Positions 1 to 13,635 of a DNA stretch of 64,000 nucleotides are shown here, piece after piece. The translations under genes and the position numbers were made by a program. Below the pieces are notes generated by a model, which saw nothing but the letters and a program-made list of their open reading frames with translations, did not search any database and was not told where the DNA came from. Where the stretch lies: positions 763,501-827,500 of the forward strand of contig VCAZ01000041.1 of assembly GCA_005784505.1 (NCBI GenBank). Reading direction: 5' to 3'. Positions within the stretch are counted from its first letter, which is position 1. The number at the start of each line of letters is the position of its first letter. The stretch is from Bagarius yarrelli. Lineage: Eukaryota > Chordata > Actinopteri > Siluriformes > Sisoridae.

Positions 1-443
1 GTAAGAGTGATTATAGAGGGTTATGATATGATCTCACCTGGTATGAATTAGTATTAATTACTAATAGACCCGGCGTTGCTTTGGATAAAAGTTGGCTGAA
101 ATATTTTTGTTTTTGTTAAATGTTACATGTCTAAAAATAAGTGAACCAGGAAAACTACTGAAGTCCAAACCAGATCAATGTCAACGTCACCAGAGGATTT
201 CATCCTAGATAGATAGGTAGATAGACAGACAGACAGACAGACAGACAAATACATGAATACACAGACAGAAACATGGATAGACAGACAAACAGATAGACAG
301 ATAGTAAAGTAATAGAAAGCTGTGGTGAAGCGTTGTTAAAGTAAGACATCCTCTGTTAATACTGTAGAAAAATAAACTCTATTAAAAACATTTAAGAATA
401 AAAAATTATATTTTTAATAAAACAACAGTTTAAATGTTTTCTA

Positions 444-487
<44 letters not shown>

Positions 488-575
488 CTGTATCTACTCG
501 TCTAATTTTTATCTATATATCTATCTATATACTATATCTAGTCATGCAATAATTGTCTTAGAGAGAGAGACAGAC

Positions 576-606
<31 letters not shown>

Positions 607-776
607 GAGGGAGGAAGGAAGAGAGAGAGAGACAGCTCTGTCCAGTCCTGTTCTGATTAGACACACGTTTATAAAATGTTTGTTCTGTTTCTGGTTTATT
701 ATTAACCAAACAGAGAGTGAAAACACACTAATACATTTCTGGTTAGGTTGCAGGCACATACTGTATCTATTGATGT

Positions 777-826
<50 letters not shown>

Positions 827-1417
827 TTTTAGTGCAGCTGATAGTGTTCAAATTATTCTAACCCTAAGCAGATTTTTAAAACCTAAAATAAAAAAATGTT
901 ACTAGAATCTTTTTTGTTCTGAATTTCCCCCACCACTCTCTTTCTCTATTTCCCACCATTAAAGCCCAATTTGTTTTGTTTATTTATTAAGTTTATGTAT
1001 TTTTAAATATTAATTAATAATTCTGCTTTAACTTCTTGGTTTGTTTAATTTATTTATTTATAGAATTGATTAAGCGGTCAATCAGAAGATTCGATAAAGA
1101 CTGACATCCACTACAGTTTCACTGACTGACACTGGAGACTCCTTCAAAATGTCTCAATCGGTCACTGCACACGTCCTTCTTCAACACATTCCAGTGGAAA
1201 GGAGACGATATTAAAACCAGCTCATTTATATAAACCTGTGATAATCAAACACTCTCAGACCAATCAGAAAACACCTGATTTAAAGTGCTGGGATTTGAAC
1301 CTATAACCTTCTCCAACCTTGAATGCTGACTGGTGCAGAATCTTAACCTCTTTAAACCTCTGTGGGGGTTATATCTCGTCCTCTCTTTAGCATGCTGCTG
1401 GATGTGTAAGAGGAAAG
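1..1417. other. Upstream region of atp8b5, no gene seen
   Basis: Holds simple repeats: GACA/GATA (about 208-302), CTGT (about 440-486), GACA/GAGA (about 565-635) and CA (781-823). The part from about 1080 to 1417 is unique and mixed in composition, so the atp8b5 promoter and 5' UTR are probably here, but no TATA box or clear start site can be picked. Confidence 0.4.
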
Positions 1418-2122
1418 ATGGGCTCTGTGCTGACAGTGTGTGGGCCGAAGAGTAAGAAAGAAAACGTGCAGGGTATGTCGTCATCATCATCATCATCATC
1501 ATTTTCACCGTCATCACCATCATCATCACCATCATCATCACCATTATCACTATCATTACCATCATCATCATCATCACAATCATCATTACCATCACCATCA
1601 CCATCATCATCATCATTATCATCATCATCATAATCATCATTACCATCACCATCACCATCATCATCATCATCATCATCAACTCCTTTATCTGATCTGGGAA
1701 AGTTTGATGCAGTTTACTTTTTCCTGTACTACAGTAGTTAGTATCTGAGTGTCATTTCTACAGTATGTATCCCATAATATTCAATATCCCCCTAATAAAT
1801 TAATTAATGAAACCAATTTAATTAGTCAGTAACATCAACTATCTTAAAACTTATTCTATTAAACAACATTTATAGCCTTTAACTTATCCCATGTTTATTA
1901 ATTAATTAATTGTATTTTATTGTTTGTTTGTTTAACTTCCTTTCTTTCTATCCTTTCTGTTATTTATCATTCTTTCTTTGTTCTGTTTTTTATTTGATCT
2001 TTTTCTTTTTTGTTTTTTTCTTCTTCTTTGTATTATTATTTTTATTTACAAGATTATTATTGCTATTGTTACTTTCTTTTATTTTCCTTCTGCTTTTTTG
2101 TCTTTCATTTATTTTTCCATGT

Positions 2123-2189
<67 letters not shown>

Positions 2190-2393
2190 ATAGTCTTTAA
2201 TGGTTTGTTTTTAATCATTGGTAAAGACTCTGTGTATTTTTGTCTTTTCTTGTGATTTAATATGTCTTCGTTTTCTCTTTCGGAACAGAGGAAAGACACT
2301 TGCGTGCCAATGACAGAGAATTTAATCTCTCCTTTAAATATGCGGTAAGTAAATAAACAATCTCTACAATAATAATAACAAGCTCTACAGAGT

Positions 2394-2438
<45 letters not shown>

Positions 2439-5400
2439 CACCATATTAGTGTGTGATTGTGTCTCTGCAGAACAATGCAATCAAAACCTCCAAATACAAC
2501 GTCTTCACCTTCCTGCCGCTCAATCTGTTCGAGCAGTTTCAGCGTCTGGCCAACGCCTACTTCGTCTTCCTGCTCATCTTACAGGTGAAACAAGCAGGAC
2601 GAGTGTGTGTGTGTGTGTGTGTTTGTGTGTGCGTGTGTATCAACATATATATATCAACACTATTGTGTAGTTGTGCAGTTGATGGTGTTTGCGTTGTGTA
2701 TAGTGTTTGTGTTGTGTATAGTGTTTGTTGTGTTGTCGATGGTGTTTGTGTTGTGTATAGTGTTTGTTGTGTTGTTGATGGTGTTTGTGTTGTCGATGGT
2801 GTTTGTATTGTTAATAGTGTTTTTGTTGTGTATAGTGTTAGTGTTGTGTATAGTGTTTGTGTTGTGTATAGTGTTTGTGTTGTGTATAGTGTTTGTGTTG
2901 TGTATGGTGTTTGTGTTGTGTATAGTGTTTGTTGTGTTGTTGATGGTGTTTGTGTTGTGTATAGTGTTTGTTGTGTTGTTGATGGTGTTTGTGTTGTCGA
3001 TGGTGTTTTGTGTTGTGTATAGTGTTTTGTGTTGTTGTTGTGTTTGTGTTTTGTGTTGTTGATGGTGTTTGTATTGTTAATAGTGTTTGTGTTGTGTATA
3101 GTGTTTGTTGTGTGTTGTGTTGTTATGGTGTTGTGTATGTTGTTGTTTGTGGTATGTGTTTGTGTTGTTTTGTTTGGGTTGTGTAATAGTGTTTGTTGTG
3201 TTTTTGTATGTGTTTGTTGTGTATAGGTTTTGTTGTTGTGTATAGTTGTTTTGTGTTGTTATGGTGTTTGTGTTGTTAATAGTGTTTGTGTTGTGTATAG
3301 TTGTGTTTGTTTGTGTTGTTGATGGTGTGTTTGTGTTGTTTGTTGGTTTCATGGTTTGTTTTTGTTGTGTAGTGTGTTGTGTTTTATAGTGTTTGTTGTT
3401 GTTAATAGTGTTTTGTGTGTGTTGTGTTGTGTATAGTGTTTGTTTGTTGTTTGTGTATATGTTTGTGTTGTTAATGTTGTGTTTTGTGTTGTGTTGGTGT
3501 TGTTGTCATAGTGTTTGTTGTGTTTGTCGATGGTGTTTGTTGTTGTGTTGTGTATAGTGTTTGTTGTTGTGTTGTGTTGTGATAGTGTTTAGTGTTGTTT
3601 GTGTTGTTATAGGTGTTTGTGTTGTGTGATGGTGTTGTGTGTTGTTGTGTTATAGTGTTTGTTGTGTTTGGTGTTTGATGGTGTTTGTGTTGTGTATAGT
3701 GTTTGTTGTGTGTTGTGTTGTGTATGGTGTTTGTGTGTTGTGTTTGGTGTTTTATAGTAGTGGTTTGTTGTGTTGTCGATGGTGTTTTGTGTTTGTTTGT
3801 ATAGTGTTGTGTTGTTGTGTTGTTGATGGTGTTTGTTTGTGTTGTGTTGTGTTGTGATGTTTGTGTTTGTTGATGGTGTTTGAGTGTTTGTGTTTGTTGT
3901 ATAGTGTTGTGTTGTGTTGTTTGTGTGGATGGTGTTTGTGGTTTTGTGTTGTGTTTTGTTGTTTATTTGTTGATTTGTGTTGTGTGTTTGTTGGTGTTTT
4001 GTTGTGTTGTGTTGTATGTTTGTGTTGGTGTGTGTGTGTGTTGTTATGGTGTTGTTTGTGTGTTATAGTGTTTTTGTTGTGTATAGTGTTTGTTGTTGAT
4101 GTGTTGTGTATAGTGTTTGTGTTGTTGTGTTTGTTGTGTTTGTGTTTGATATTGTTTGGTTGTGGATGGTGTTTGTGTGTGTTATAGTGTTTGTTGTGTT
4201 TTGTCGATGGTGTTTGTGTTGTGTATAGTGTTTGTTGTGTTGTTGTGTTTTGTTCGATGGTGTTTGTGTTGTGTTTGTGTTGTCGATGGTGTTTGTTTGG
4301 TGCATGTGTTGTTGTTGTTATGGTGTTTGTGTTGTGTAGTGTTTTTGTGTTGTGTATAGTGTTTGTTGTGTGTGTTGTTGTGTGTTTTTGTGTTTGTGTA
4401 TAGTGTTTGTTGTGTTTTGTTGTGATGTGTTTTGTGTGTTGTGTGTTTGTGTTGTGTATAGTGTTTGTTGTGTGTGTTTGATGGGTGTTTTGTGTTTGTG
4501 TGTTGTGTATGTTGGTGTTGTGTGCTGTTTGACGATGGTGTTGTGTTGTTGTGTTGTGTATAGTGTTTGTTGTGTTGTTGATGGTGTTTGTGTATGTTTT
4601 GTGTATAGTGTTTGTTGTGTGTTGTGATTGGTGTTTGTGTGGTTAATGTGTTTGTGTTGTGCATAGTGTTTGTTGTGTTGTCGATAGTGTTTGTGTTGTG
4701 TATAGTGTTTGTTGTGTTGTTGATGGTGTTTGTTGTGTTTGTTGTGATGGTGTTTGTGTTGTGTGTTTGTGTGTTGTGTTGTTGATGGTGTTTGTGCGGT
4801 CAGTGTTTTGTTGTGTTGTCGATGGTGTTTGTGTTGTGTATGTTTGTGTTTGTGTTGTGTTGTTGATGGTGTGTTGTGTTTTGATGGTGTTTTGTGTTGT
4901 CGATGGTGTTTAGTGTTGTGCATAGTGTGTTTGTTGTGTTGTCGATGGTGTTTGTGTTGTGTATAGTGTTTGTTGTGTTGTTGATGGTGTTTGTGTTGTC
5001 GATGGTGTTTGTGTTGTGTATAGTGTTTGTGTTGTGTATAGTGTTTGTTGTGTTGTTGATGGTGTTTGTGTTGTGTATAGTGTTTGTTGTGTTGATGATG
5101 GTGTTTGTGTTGTGCATAGTGTTTGTTGTGTTGTGCATGGTGTTTGTGTTGTGCATAGTGTTTGTTTGTGTTGTTTGTTAATGTGGTTGTGTGTGTGTGT
5201 ATAGTGTTTGTTGTGTGTTGTTGATGGTGTTTGTGTGGTGTTGTGTATTGTGTTGTGTATAGTGTTTGTGTTGTGGATGGTGTTTGTGTTGTGCATAGTG
5301 TTTGTTGTGTTGTGTATACTGTCGTGTTGCTCATAAGGTTTGCTGTGTTGCAGTTGATCCCAGCGATCTCGTCTCTCTCATGGTTCACCACGGTGGTGCC

Positions 5401-6666
5401 GCTGCTCCTGGTGCTGAGCATCACGCTGGCTAAAGACGGATCAGACGACATTGTGAGTGTTCCAATAGGACCGCCTATCCTGATCCTGCAACTCGGTAAA
5501 GCTGAGCCACAGATGCCTCTTTGTGGCCACTAGGGCTGCCAAAGAGCGGCCTGCTGCCCTGACTATCTCCTTGGTAGCCCCGAGGGCCAGATCTGCAGCC
5601 CAGCGCAGTTTTTAACCTGGCCGTCACTCAGCAGTTTGGCCTGTTAGGCCTGACATAGTATGCAGACAGGCCATAACCTGGTCTACTACCATGTAGGCCC
5701 TCCCCACCAACGCCACAGTAGCCTTCAGTGGCTTGGAGGGAACAAGTGTAAAAGCTAGCCTAGGGGGTAAAAGCTAGCATAGAAAATTAGAACTACGCTA
5801 GCAAATAAAAAGTAAAATTGCATATAAAAGCTAGCAAGTAAAGATGCGAATAGATTAAGATCACGTTTTTTTTCTCTTTGCAGAACAGACACAGAAATGA
5901 CAGACAGGTGAACAATCGTAAGGTCGACGTCCTAATCGATGGACAGTGAGTTTCCACTGTTGCAGATTCACACACATGCAAATTAATGTCATCAATTAAA
6001 ACATTTAGACATTTTACAGTTTTAAAATATAAACAGTTTTAAAATATAAAAATATTATTTTAAAAAACAATTTAAAATTATTATTTATTTATTGTTTACA
6101 TATAGGACTGTTTCATATTTTAATTAAATATTAAAATATTGTTACTGCAGCAGCAGCAGCATAAAAATAATAATTTTTAATTATAATGGGTATTTTATTG
6201 TATAATACTGCAGCAGCGCAGCATTAAAAATAATAATTTTTAATTATAATGGGGTATTTTTGATTGTTATTATTATTATTATAACTTTATTATAAGTATT
6301 TCATCATTTGTTTTAACAGATATATAATTTGTTTTTTCTTTAACAGACTAAAAACTGAAAAATGGATGAATGTTCAAGTGGGTGACATCATTAAGCTGGA
6401 AAACAATCAGTTTGTCACGGTGAATTTGCTCACACTCCAACACTCGTCCCTATTTTGGAGTAACAATGTCTTCTTTATTCCCTTAATCCAAAATCTTCTT
6501 TCTATTTATTCCCTCTCTTTTCTGTCCCTTAGGCTGATCTGCTGTTATTGTCCAGCAGCGAGCCTCTGAACCTCATCTACATTGAGACTGCTGAACTGGA
6601 CGGGTCAGAAACCAAAACCCACCGGAACACCATATAAAGACCCTTACACTCATTTACACCCTTTCT

Positions 6667-6705
<39 letters not shown>

Positions 6706-8153
6706 TGAGACGAATCTAAAGGTGAAACAGGCTCTGACAGTCACAGGTGATATGGGAGATAACATTAACAGACTGGCAGGTTTTAACGGTGAGTCCAACA
6801 AAGAGGCGTCATGGAGACGTCATGAAAACGGTTCTAAGAGTTCGGGGGTGGTTTATTTTTATGTATTCTAATAAAGAACTAACATTACTTTACATTTCAA
6901 GTATAAACTGTCCTAAAAACCTACCTACAATATAAATACTAATATAATAAGCAGTAACTAGAAAGTAAAGCTTAAAAACGTACTTAGCGAATAAAAAACA
7001 TAGCGAGAGAACAGTCACGAACGGGAGACTGAAGTGGATAAAAGAGTACGACCTAATCAAGAACAGAAAATATACAAAGTAACGCACAAACAGTTACACA
7101 CAAACACATTAAGGGAACCGATCGATGACGAGACGAAAGAAAACACATGACAAGATTAATAGGACAATCACATGACACGGATAAAGCGCATGGCCGAGTG
7201 AAAGGGAAAGGAAGGGAAGGAAAGGAAACGAAACGAAAAAAACAAGAAAAGTCTTATGGTTGCCCTCTGGTGGTGTAACAGTCCATATTCCTGACAAACC
7301 CCCTTTTGGGGTACTGCACCTAACATGCCAGAACCCACCCTGGCCTGATGTTCTGGGTCTGGATTGGTGTCATGAATGGAGGGTTAAAGTGTTTGCAAGT
7401 GCAGTTCAACAATCAACAAAGATACAAGGCAACAATAACTAAGCACAAACCTACAACAAGACAAACTAAAACACATGGACTTCAGCTGAAATCCATACTT
7501 CTATACTATATAGTAGGAGAGGCAAGTAGTATGTGCGAATCTATAGTGTGCAAATTACAGTACGTGAAAGGTTTGTATATGACCTAAGCCTTTCACCCGA
7601 ATTTTGAGGTGCACTTATGATAGACACTTAATCCAACTTTAAATTTGCACTGCTGTGATGTCGTATGTCACATGTCCATATCATAAAGATGGATGAAGTA
7701 CGTCTGAACTTCATTAATACTACCTGTAGGAACGTTATTGTTCAGCAGTCTAAAAGTACGAAATTACAGCATGTAGTACGTACTTAAGTAGTATGCCATG
7801 TAGTACGAGACTTACAAACACATGGCACAAAGAACAAAGGAAATAAGTAAAGAAGACACTTTTTCACTGTCGGGGTTGCCCTCTGGTAGCCTGGTGGGGT
7901 AGCGTTCAACATTTCATTGACAATATTTTATAACCTGTGAAAGCTAACCAAGCAATAAAAACCTTTGTACCTAACTACCCTTATACTCTGTATTGAAAAT
8001 TGCCCCTCTACCTGTGTGCACACCAGAATGGTCACCACACCACCTCCTATATTCTACAGAGGGGTGTGTGTTTTTGGGGTGTTTATTTTGTGCCATAATG
8101 TCTGGCTATTTTTATAGAGTGCCATAAAATTTGAAGTTGACTGTTGCGCTTTG

Positions 8154-8184
<31 letters not shown>

Positions 8185-11100
8185 TTGAGATAAAACTCTG
8201 GGTGTGTTTGTCCAGGTGAGGTGCACTGCGAGGCTCCCAACAATCGTTTGGATAAGTTTACAGGAACGCTAACGGTGGGAGGAGAAACGTTCGCTCTGGA
8301 TAACGAGAGGATTCTGCTGCGTGGCTGCACACTGAGGAACACAGACTGGTGTTTCGGTCTTGTGCTGTTTGGAGGTACAGAGAACCACCACAGCCATGTT
8401 TATTCAGGTTACAGAATCAGTAACTACTGGTGTTTTAGTGGCAGTAATAATAACAACGAACTTTATTATTATTGTTTTAGATTAGATTGGATTAGATTAT
8501 TTGGCTTCAGGGATAAATGCCGTAATACTAATGTTGTCAAAGAAAAACAATAATAAGGCATGACAGCACAACAGTCCAATCACATAAAGACATAAATATA
8601 AATACACAATCAATCTGCTGACAAATAAAGTGTGTGTGGGGGGGGGGGGATTGGGGTTAATGAGAACAGGCCAATTAGTTCTCACCCTCAAAGTATATGC
8701 TTGTTTACACATCCACATAAAGCACACAATCATATGTCTGTCGCACCCACAAACCATATACAGTTGTGTGTTACAGTACAATATTTTACATTTTATATTA
8801 AAAAGATGAGAATGATAATAAAGATGATTTTATTAGCCCCAGTGCCCCGTATCGACAGGCTGCCAGTGTCATACTGTACTTACTAGTTTTTCTATTTCAA
8901 ATTAACAATTAATTAGTAAAAACACCCCAAGTGTGAAAACTAGCAATTAAAAGAGAACAAACTACTAGCAAACTATTAAGATAACCTGGCAAGTGAAAGC
9001 TAACCTAGCAATAAAAATTAAAAAGTAAAATTCCAGGTACAAAAATATTGGCACTGTTATAAATTCCACAATGCTATTTTAAATTTAATTTATAGCACAA
9101 ATAATCCAAAAGCTTTTTTACTACTACATCCATTTTGTACATAAATACAGGTTATACAGTGTATGGAAAAAAAATGTGTAGCTAGTATGGAAGGTGTGTA
9201 GTGGTGATGGCAATCAATAGTAACATGATGATTAACACATTAAAGAAAAGAAATGTAGTTGTGTTTTTGCTCAGAAAATCATTTCAATAGTTTGTTACGA
9301 CGTCATGTGAACCCCACCAGGCCCTGACACCAAACTGATGCAGAACTCTGGGAAATCGATATTCAAGCGTACGAGCATCGATCACCTGATGAACATCCTG
9401 GTTCTGTTTGTGAGTGATTTAAAATATAAGATTTTTGTAAAAAAAAAGTCTGCTGAAATTGAGGTTTTCCTTTTCTTCATTATGCCCTTTATTTTCCAGA
9501 TATTTGGCCTCTTGGCGTTCATGTGCACCGTTCTGGCAATCGGGAACTCGATCTGGGAGCATCAGGAGGGCACATCGTTTACAGCCTTCCTTCCTCGGCA
9601 GGACGGCGCTGGTGCTGACTTGTCCAGTTTCCTGTCTTTCTGGTCCTACGTCATCATCCTGAACACAGTGGTGCCTATTTCACTCTATGTTAGGTCAGTG
9701 TGCACACAGGGTACTCGCATTCACCTGATAACTTACCCGAAGGTTAAGGGCCTCTTTGTCAGGGGCCCGGCTTTTGCAACTTGGTGGTGCTGGGGATTGA
9801 ATCTGTAATGTTTGAGCCAGCAGTCGAACACCTTAACTTCCAACAGGTAAAAGAGGCTGACTCTGGGGGATTTGAACCAACAACCTTTGTGTGGTCATGT
9901 TAGCAAGCCACAGGAGCTTTATACGTAAATTATCCTTGATTATTTTACTATACAGTTAACATGGAACACAGTTCTACAAAATCTTACATATATAAAAGAA
10001 GCTTGCACAATGATATTTTATAGTGTTCTATAAAGAACAGTTCTATATGTTTAACTGGGTTTTTTTGTTGTTATACATCTTCGTAGTCAGCAGAGTAATA
10101 ATATTCTTCTTTTTTTAAATTACGCTTTACACAGCGTAGAGATCCTCAGGCTCGGAAACAGCTACTATATCGACTGGGACAGGAAGATGTACCATGCTAA
10201 GAGCGATACACCAGCCCAGGCCAGGACCACAACGCTAAACGAAGAGCTGGGCCAAATCAGATATATCTTCTCTGACAAGACCGGCACCTTAACGCAAAAC
10301 ATCATGACCTTTAATCGTTGCTCCATTAACGGGAAGTCGTATGGTGAGACCATGAGCTTTTTCAGTTAGCATTAGCATGATAGTTATACAGAGTAACTTT
10401 TAATCATTGAATAAAACTTCTGTATATTTATATACTTTATAGACAAAATGTATTGGGGCACCTGACCATTCCATCTATATGTGTTTTTCTAAACGTCCTA
10501 TTTCACATTTATTCCCTATTATAACCACCACACTCATGGCAAGGTTTTCCACTAGATTGTGTCATGTGACTGTGTTGTGATTGGATCATTGAGTTACACC
10601 TGTGTGCTAATGTTCATTCAGACGCCTGTGTGCTAATGTTAGCAACATTCTCACATCCAACATGTCATCATTTATAAGTAAGCCTCTATTTTCAGTCTTG
10701 TTTGTAACTCCCTCATCGGAACGATCTGTTTAAATAGACGTTTAAGTACACCCTAGCTATAATTAGCTAACTGTTTTGGACACAAAGCAATAGTGATCAT
10801 GTGATGCTAATATAATTAGTAACCCACGTTTGTGTGGTGCGACATAACAGTTGCGAAACATGACGAAAGGTTGTGTAAAGACTGTGTTTGTACCTAATGT
10901 GGAACTTCTCGTCTTCTGAGCCGTCCTGTCATTTACCTATCACGTGCATAGAATTGGTGGGTGGGGATGAACAGACAATAATGTTGAAGCAGGCATCAAA
11001 CTTCTTCTGCGGAGGCAGAGATAATCCACACTATTACATCATAGAGTAGAATGTTCCAAAATGTTGTTTCAACTGACTGCCTTCAACATAAGCAGTTTTT

Positions 11101-13601
11101 AGAGTAACAACATAGTTTGGCGTTCTGAGACTTTACAGGATGTTTTGTAGCACAATGACATCTTGTGCTGTCAAAACATTGAGGGAATATCGATTTCTCG
11201 GTTCATGACCTCTTTAATGTATACGGGTACGATTACATCTTTTGTATTATTTTTTTATTAATACTTCTCTCTGTATAGTCCTGATAACCTGGATGTTTTT
11301 TTTTCTAACCAGGTGAAGTTCTAGACTTTGCTGGCCAAAGGATAGAGATCAATGAGGTAGGAAATTAAATAAATAAATAAATATAGTTGTTATCCATAAT
11401 TGTAGTCTGAGTCTCAGCAGTGATGAAAAGCAGCATCATCGTTTTCTCTCACACATCATCTACCTTTTTTTTTTGTAGAAAACAGGAACCGTGGATTTTT
11501 CCTGGAACTCACTAGCTGATCCCAAGTTCTCTTTCCATGATCACGCTCTTGTGGAGGAGGTGAAGATAGGAAATCCTGAAGTTCAGGAATTTTTTAGATT
11601 ACTTGCTTTGTGTCACACCGTCATGCCGGAGGAAAAGACTGAGGGTAAGAAGGAGCTGTCTAGAACACTAAACTCTCTGAAATTGTACACAATTTTGCCC
11701 ACTTCATTTACCCTGGTGAAGCTAGCTAGCTAGCACGTTCTGCTATATTGAAAATGTTGCCCTTATTATGCAGTTTTTAATCCATGGTCCAATATTGAAT
11801 TCGGTAAAAACACAATGAACACATTGTCGGTCTGTTGGAGGATGTGTTTGTTTTCATGTAGCTAAAATTTTGAGAACAGTCTTGCTAGTCAGTGATGCAA
11901 TATACATTCCGTTTGCGCGAACTTGCGCGCTAGCATGTGGTAAATATGTCCGTATACAGATATTGTAACAGCAGAGAGACAATATAAACATGATAAATCA
12001 GAAATATCCACATTTACCTCAGATGTGTTGATAAATTGTTGTGTAGCTACCTAGAACGCCGCTACTACATAGCAGCTACTTTTTTAAAAATAAAGATAGA
12101 AAAGACATATAAAACATCTAAATTTGTTTGCACCAACTGTTTTAAGTTTAAGTTTTACGTTTAAACCAGACAGAAAAGCAAAAATTACACTATAAACAAG
12201 GCTAATTTATTAATTATATTACGATTTATTTCTGTTTTTACTTAGTTTGTTGTTCCTTATAATGTATACATGTTATATAGCAAAAAAGCATTGAGGGCTA
12301 ACAGAATTTTAATAGATTCCACCATATACTGTAGAAGACCTCCAACTATGAGCAAATTTGTAGTTTTAAAGTAATTGAATTAACCAAAAAAACAACATAA
12401 TATGATTTCAAGAGGTTTAAAAATGTTCTAGGTGTTCTAGCTAGCTGCCTAGCATGTAACACAAATGAAAGAAAAGTATTGCAGATGTTTCCTGTAGGTA
12501 AGAAGACACCCAGACTTGACTTGTAACTGAAAAACACTCTTCTCTTCTTTAGGTCAGCTGTTCTACCAGGCTCAGTCTCCTGATGAAGGAGCTCTGGTCA
12601 CTGCGGCGAGAAACTTTGGCTTTGTTTTTCGTGCTCGCACCCCTGAGACTATCTCGGCGGTGGAGATGGGGGTCCACACCATATACGAGCTGCTAGCCGT
12701 GCTGGACTTCAACAACGTACGTAAAAGGATGTCTGTAATTGGTAAGAAATACATTTATTTATATCGTTAAATATATCGTAAGTTTAAAATCGCTGACTCA
12801 TAGGAGGAAGGAAGTGGTGGCTCATGGTTAAGGTGTTGGACTACCAACCCAAAGATTCTGGGTTGAATTCCCAGCTTCCTTAAGCCATGACTGTTGGGCC
12901 CCTGAGCAAGACCCTTAACCCCTAACTGCTCAATCGAATATTTAGCCTGTCTTATATTTGTTCTGTTATGATGTGTTTAGCACGATCCACACAGCCACTT
13001 GACCAAATTTGCGATTTGATTAGCCAACTTTGTTATCTAGCATGACTGCTAGTTTTTATTTTATGTTTAGCTAAGCTACCCAGCTATCGGAACCCAAAAC
13101 TCTACAGATATTAACATGCTAATAAAATGTTAGATTACCTTATAGTTTTGTTTGTGTGTGTGTGTGTGTAGTGCGGAGTCCAAGTGGTAAGCTTACTCTG
13201 TACTGTAAAGGGGCGGACACCATCATCTACGAGAGACTTCATCCATCCTGTTCCAAATTAATGGAGGCCACCACTGAGCACCTTAATGTGAGTGAGTGAG
13301 TGAGTGAGTGAGTGAGTGGGTCGGTTTGAGTGTAGTGAAAGCGAGTAAATGAGTGAGTTTGTGTTTATCAGTGAGTGAGAGGATGAATAAGTGTGTTTGT
13401 GTGTGATCGAGTGTGCTTATGTAAATGAGTGGGTCGGTGTGAGTGTAATGAGAGTGACTGAATGAGTGAGTTTCTGTGTGTGAGTGAATCAGTGCATTTG
13501 TGTCTGTAATAGAGTGAGTTTGTGAGTGAGTGAGTGAGTAAGTGGGTGGGTGACTGGCTAAGTGAATCACTAAGCTTGTTTTTGTATATAAGTGATTGTG
13601 A

Positions 13602-13635
<34 letters not shown>

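Noticed and set aside
1440..1748. His-rich open frame of about 100 codons
   Set aside because: Made wholly by the (TCA)n repeat in atp8b5 intron 1; equal frames of Ser or Met exist on the other frames.
2607..5451. Long open frames on both strands (up to 377 codons), rich in V/L/C or N/T/Q/H
   Set aside because: Created by the 18- and 21-bp GT minisatellite, whose units are multiples of three; no domain, no start context, and one overlaps a real atp8b5 exon on the opposite strand.
12803..12950. Possible tRNA gene (A-box and B-box like motifs)
   Set aside because: No cloverleaf can be closed, and the same sequence with the same tail is dispersed about a dozen times, so it is a SINE head.
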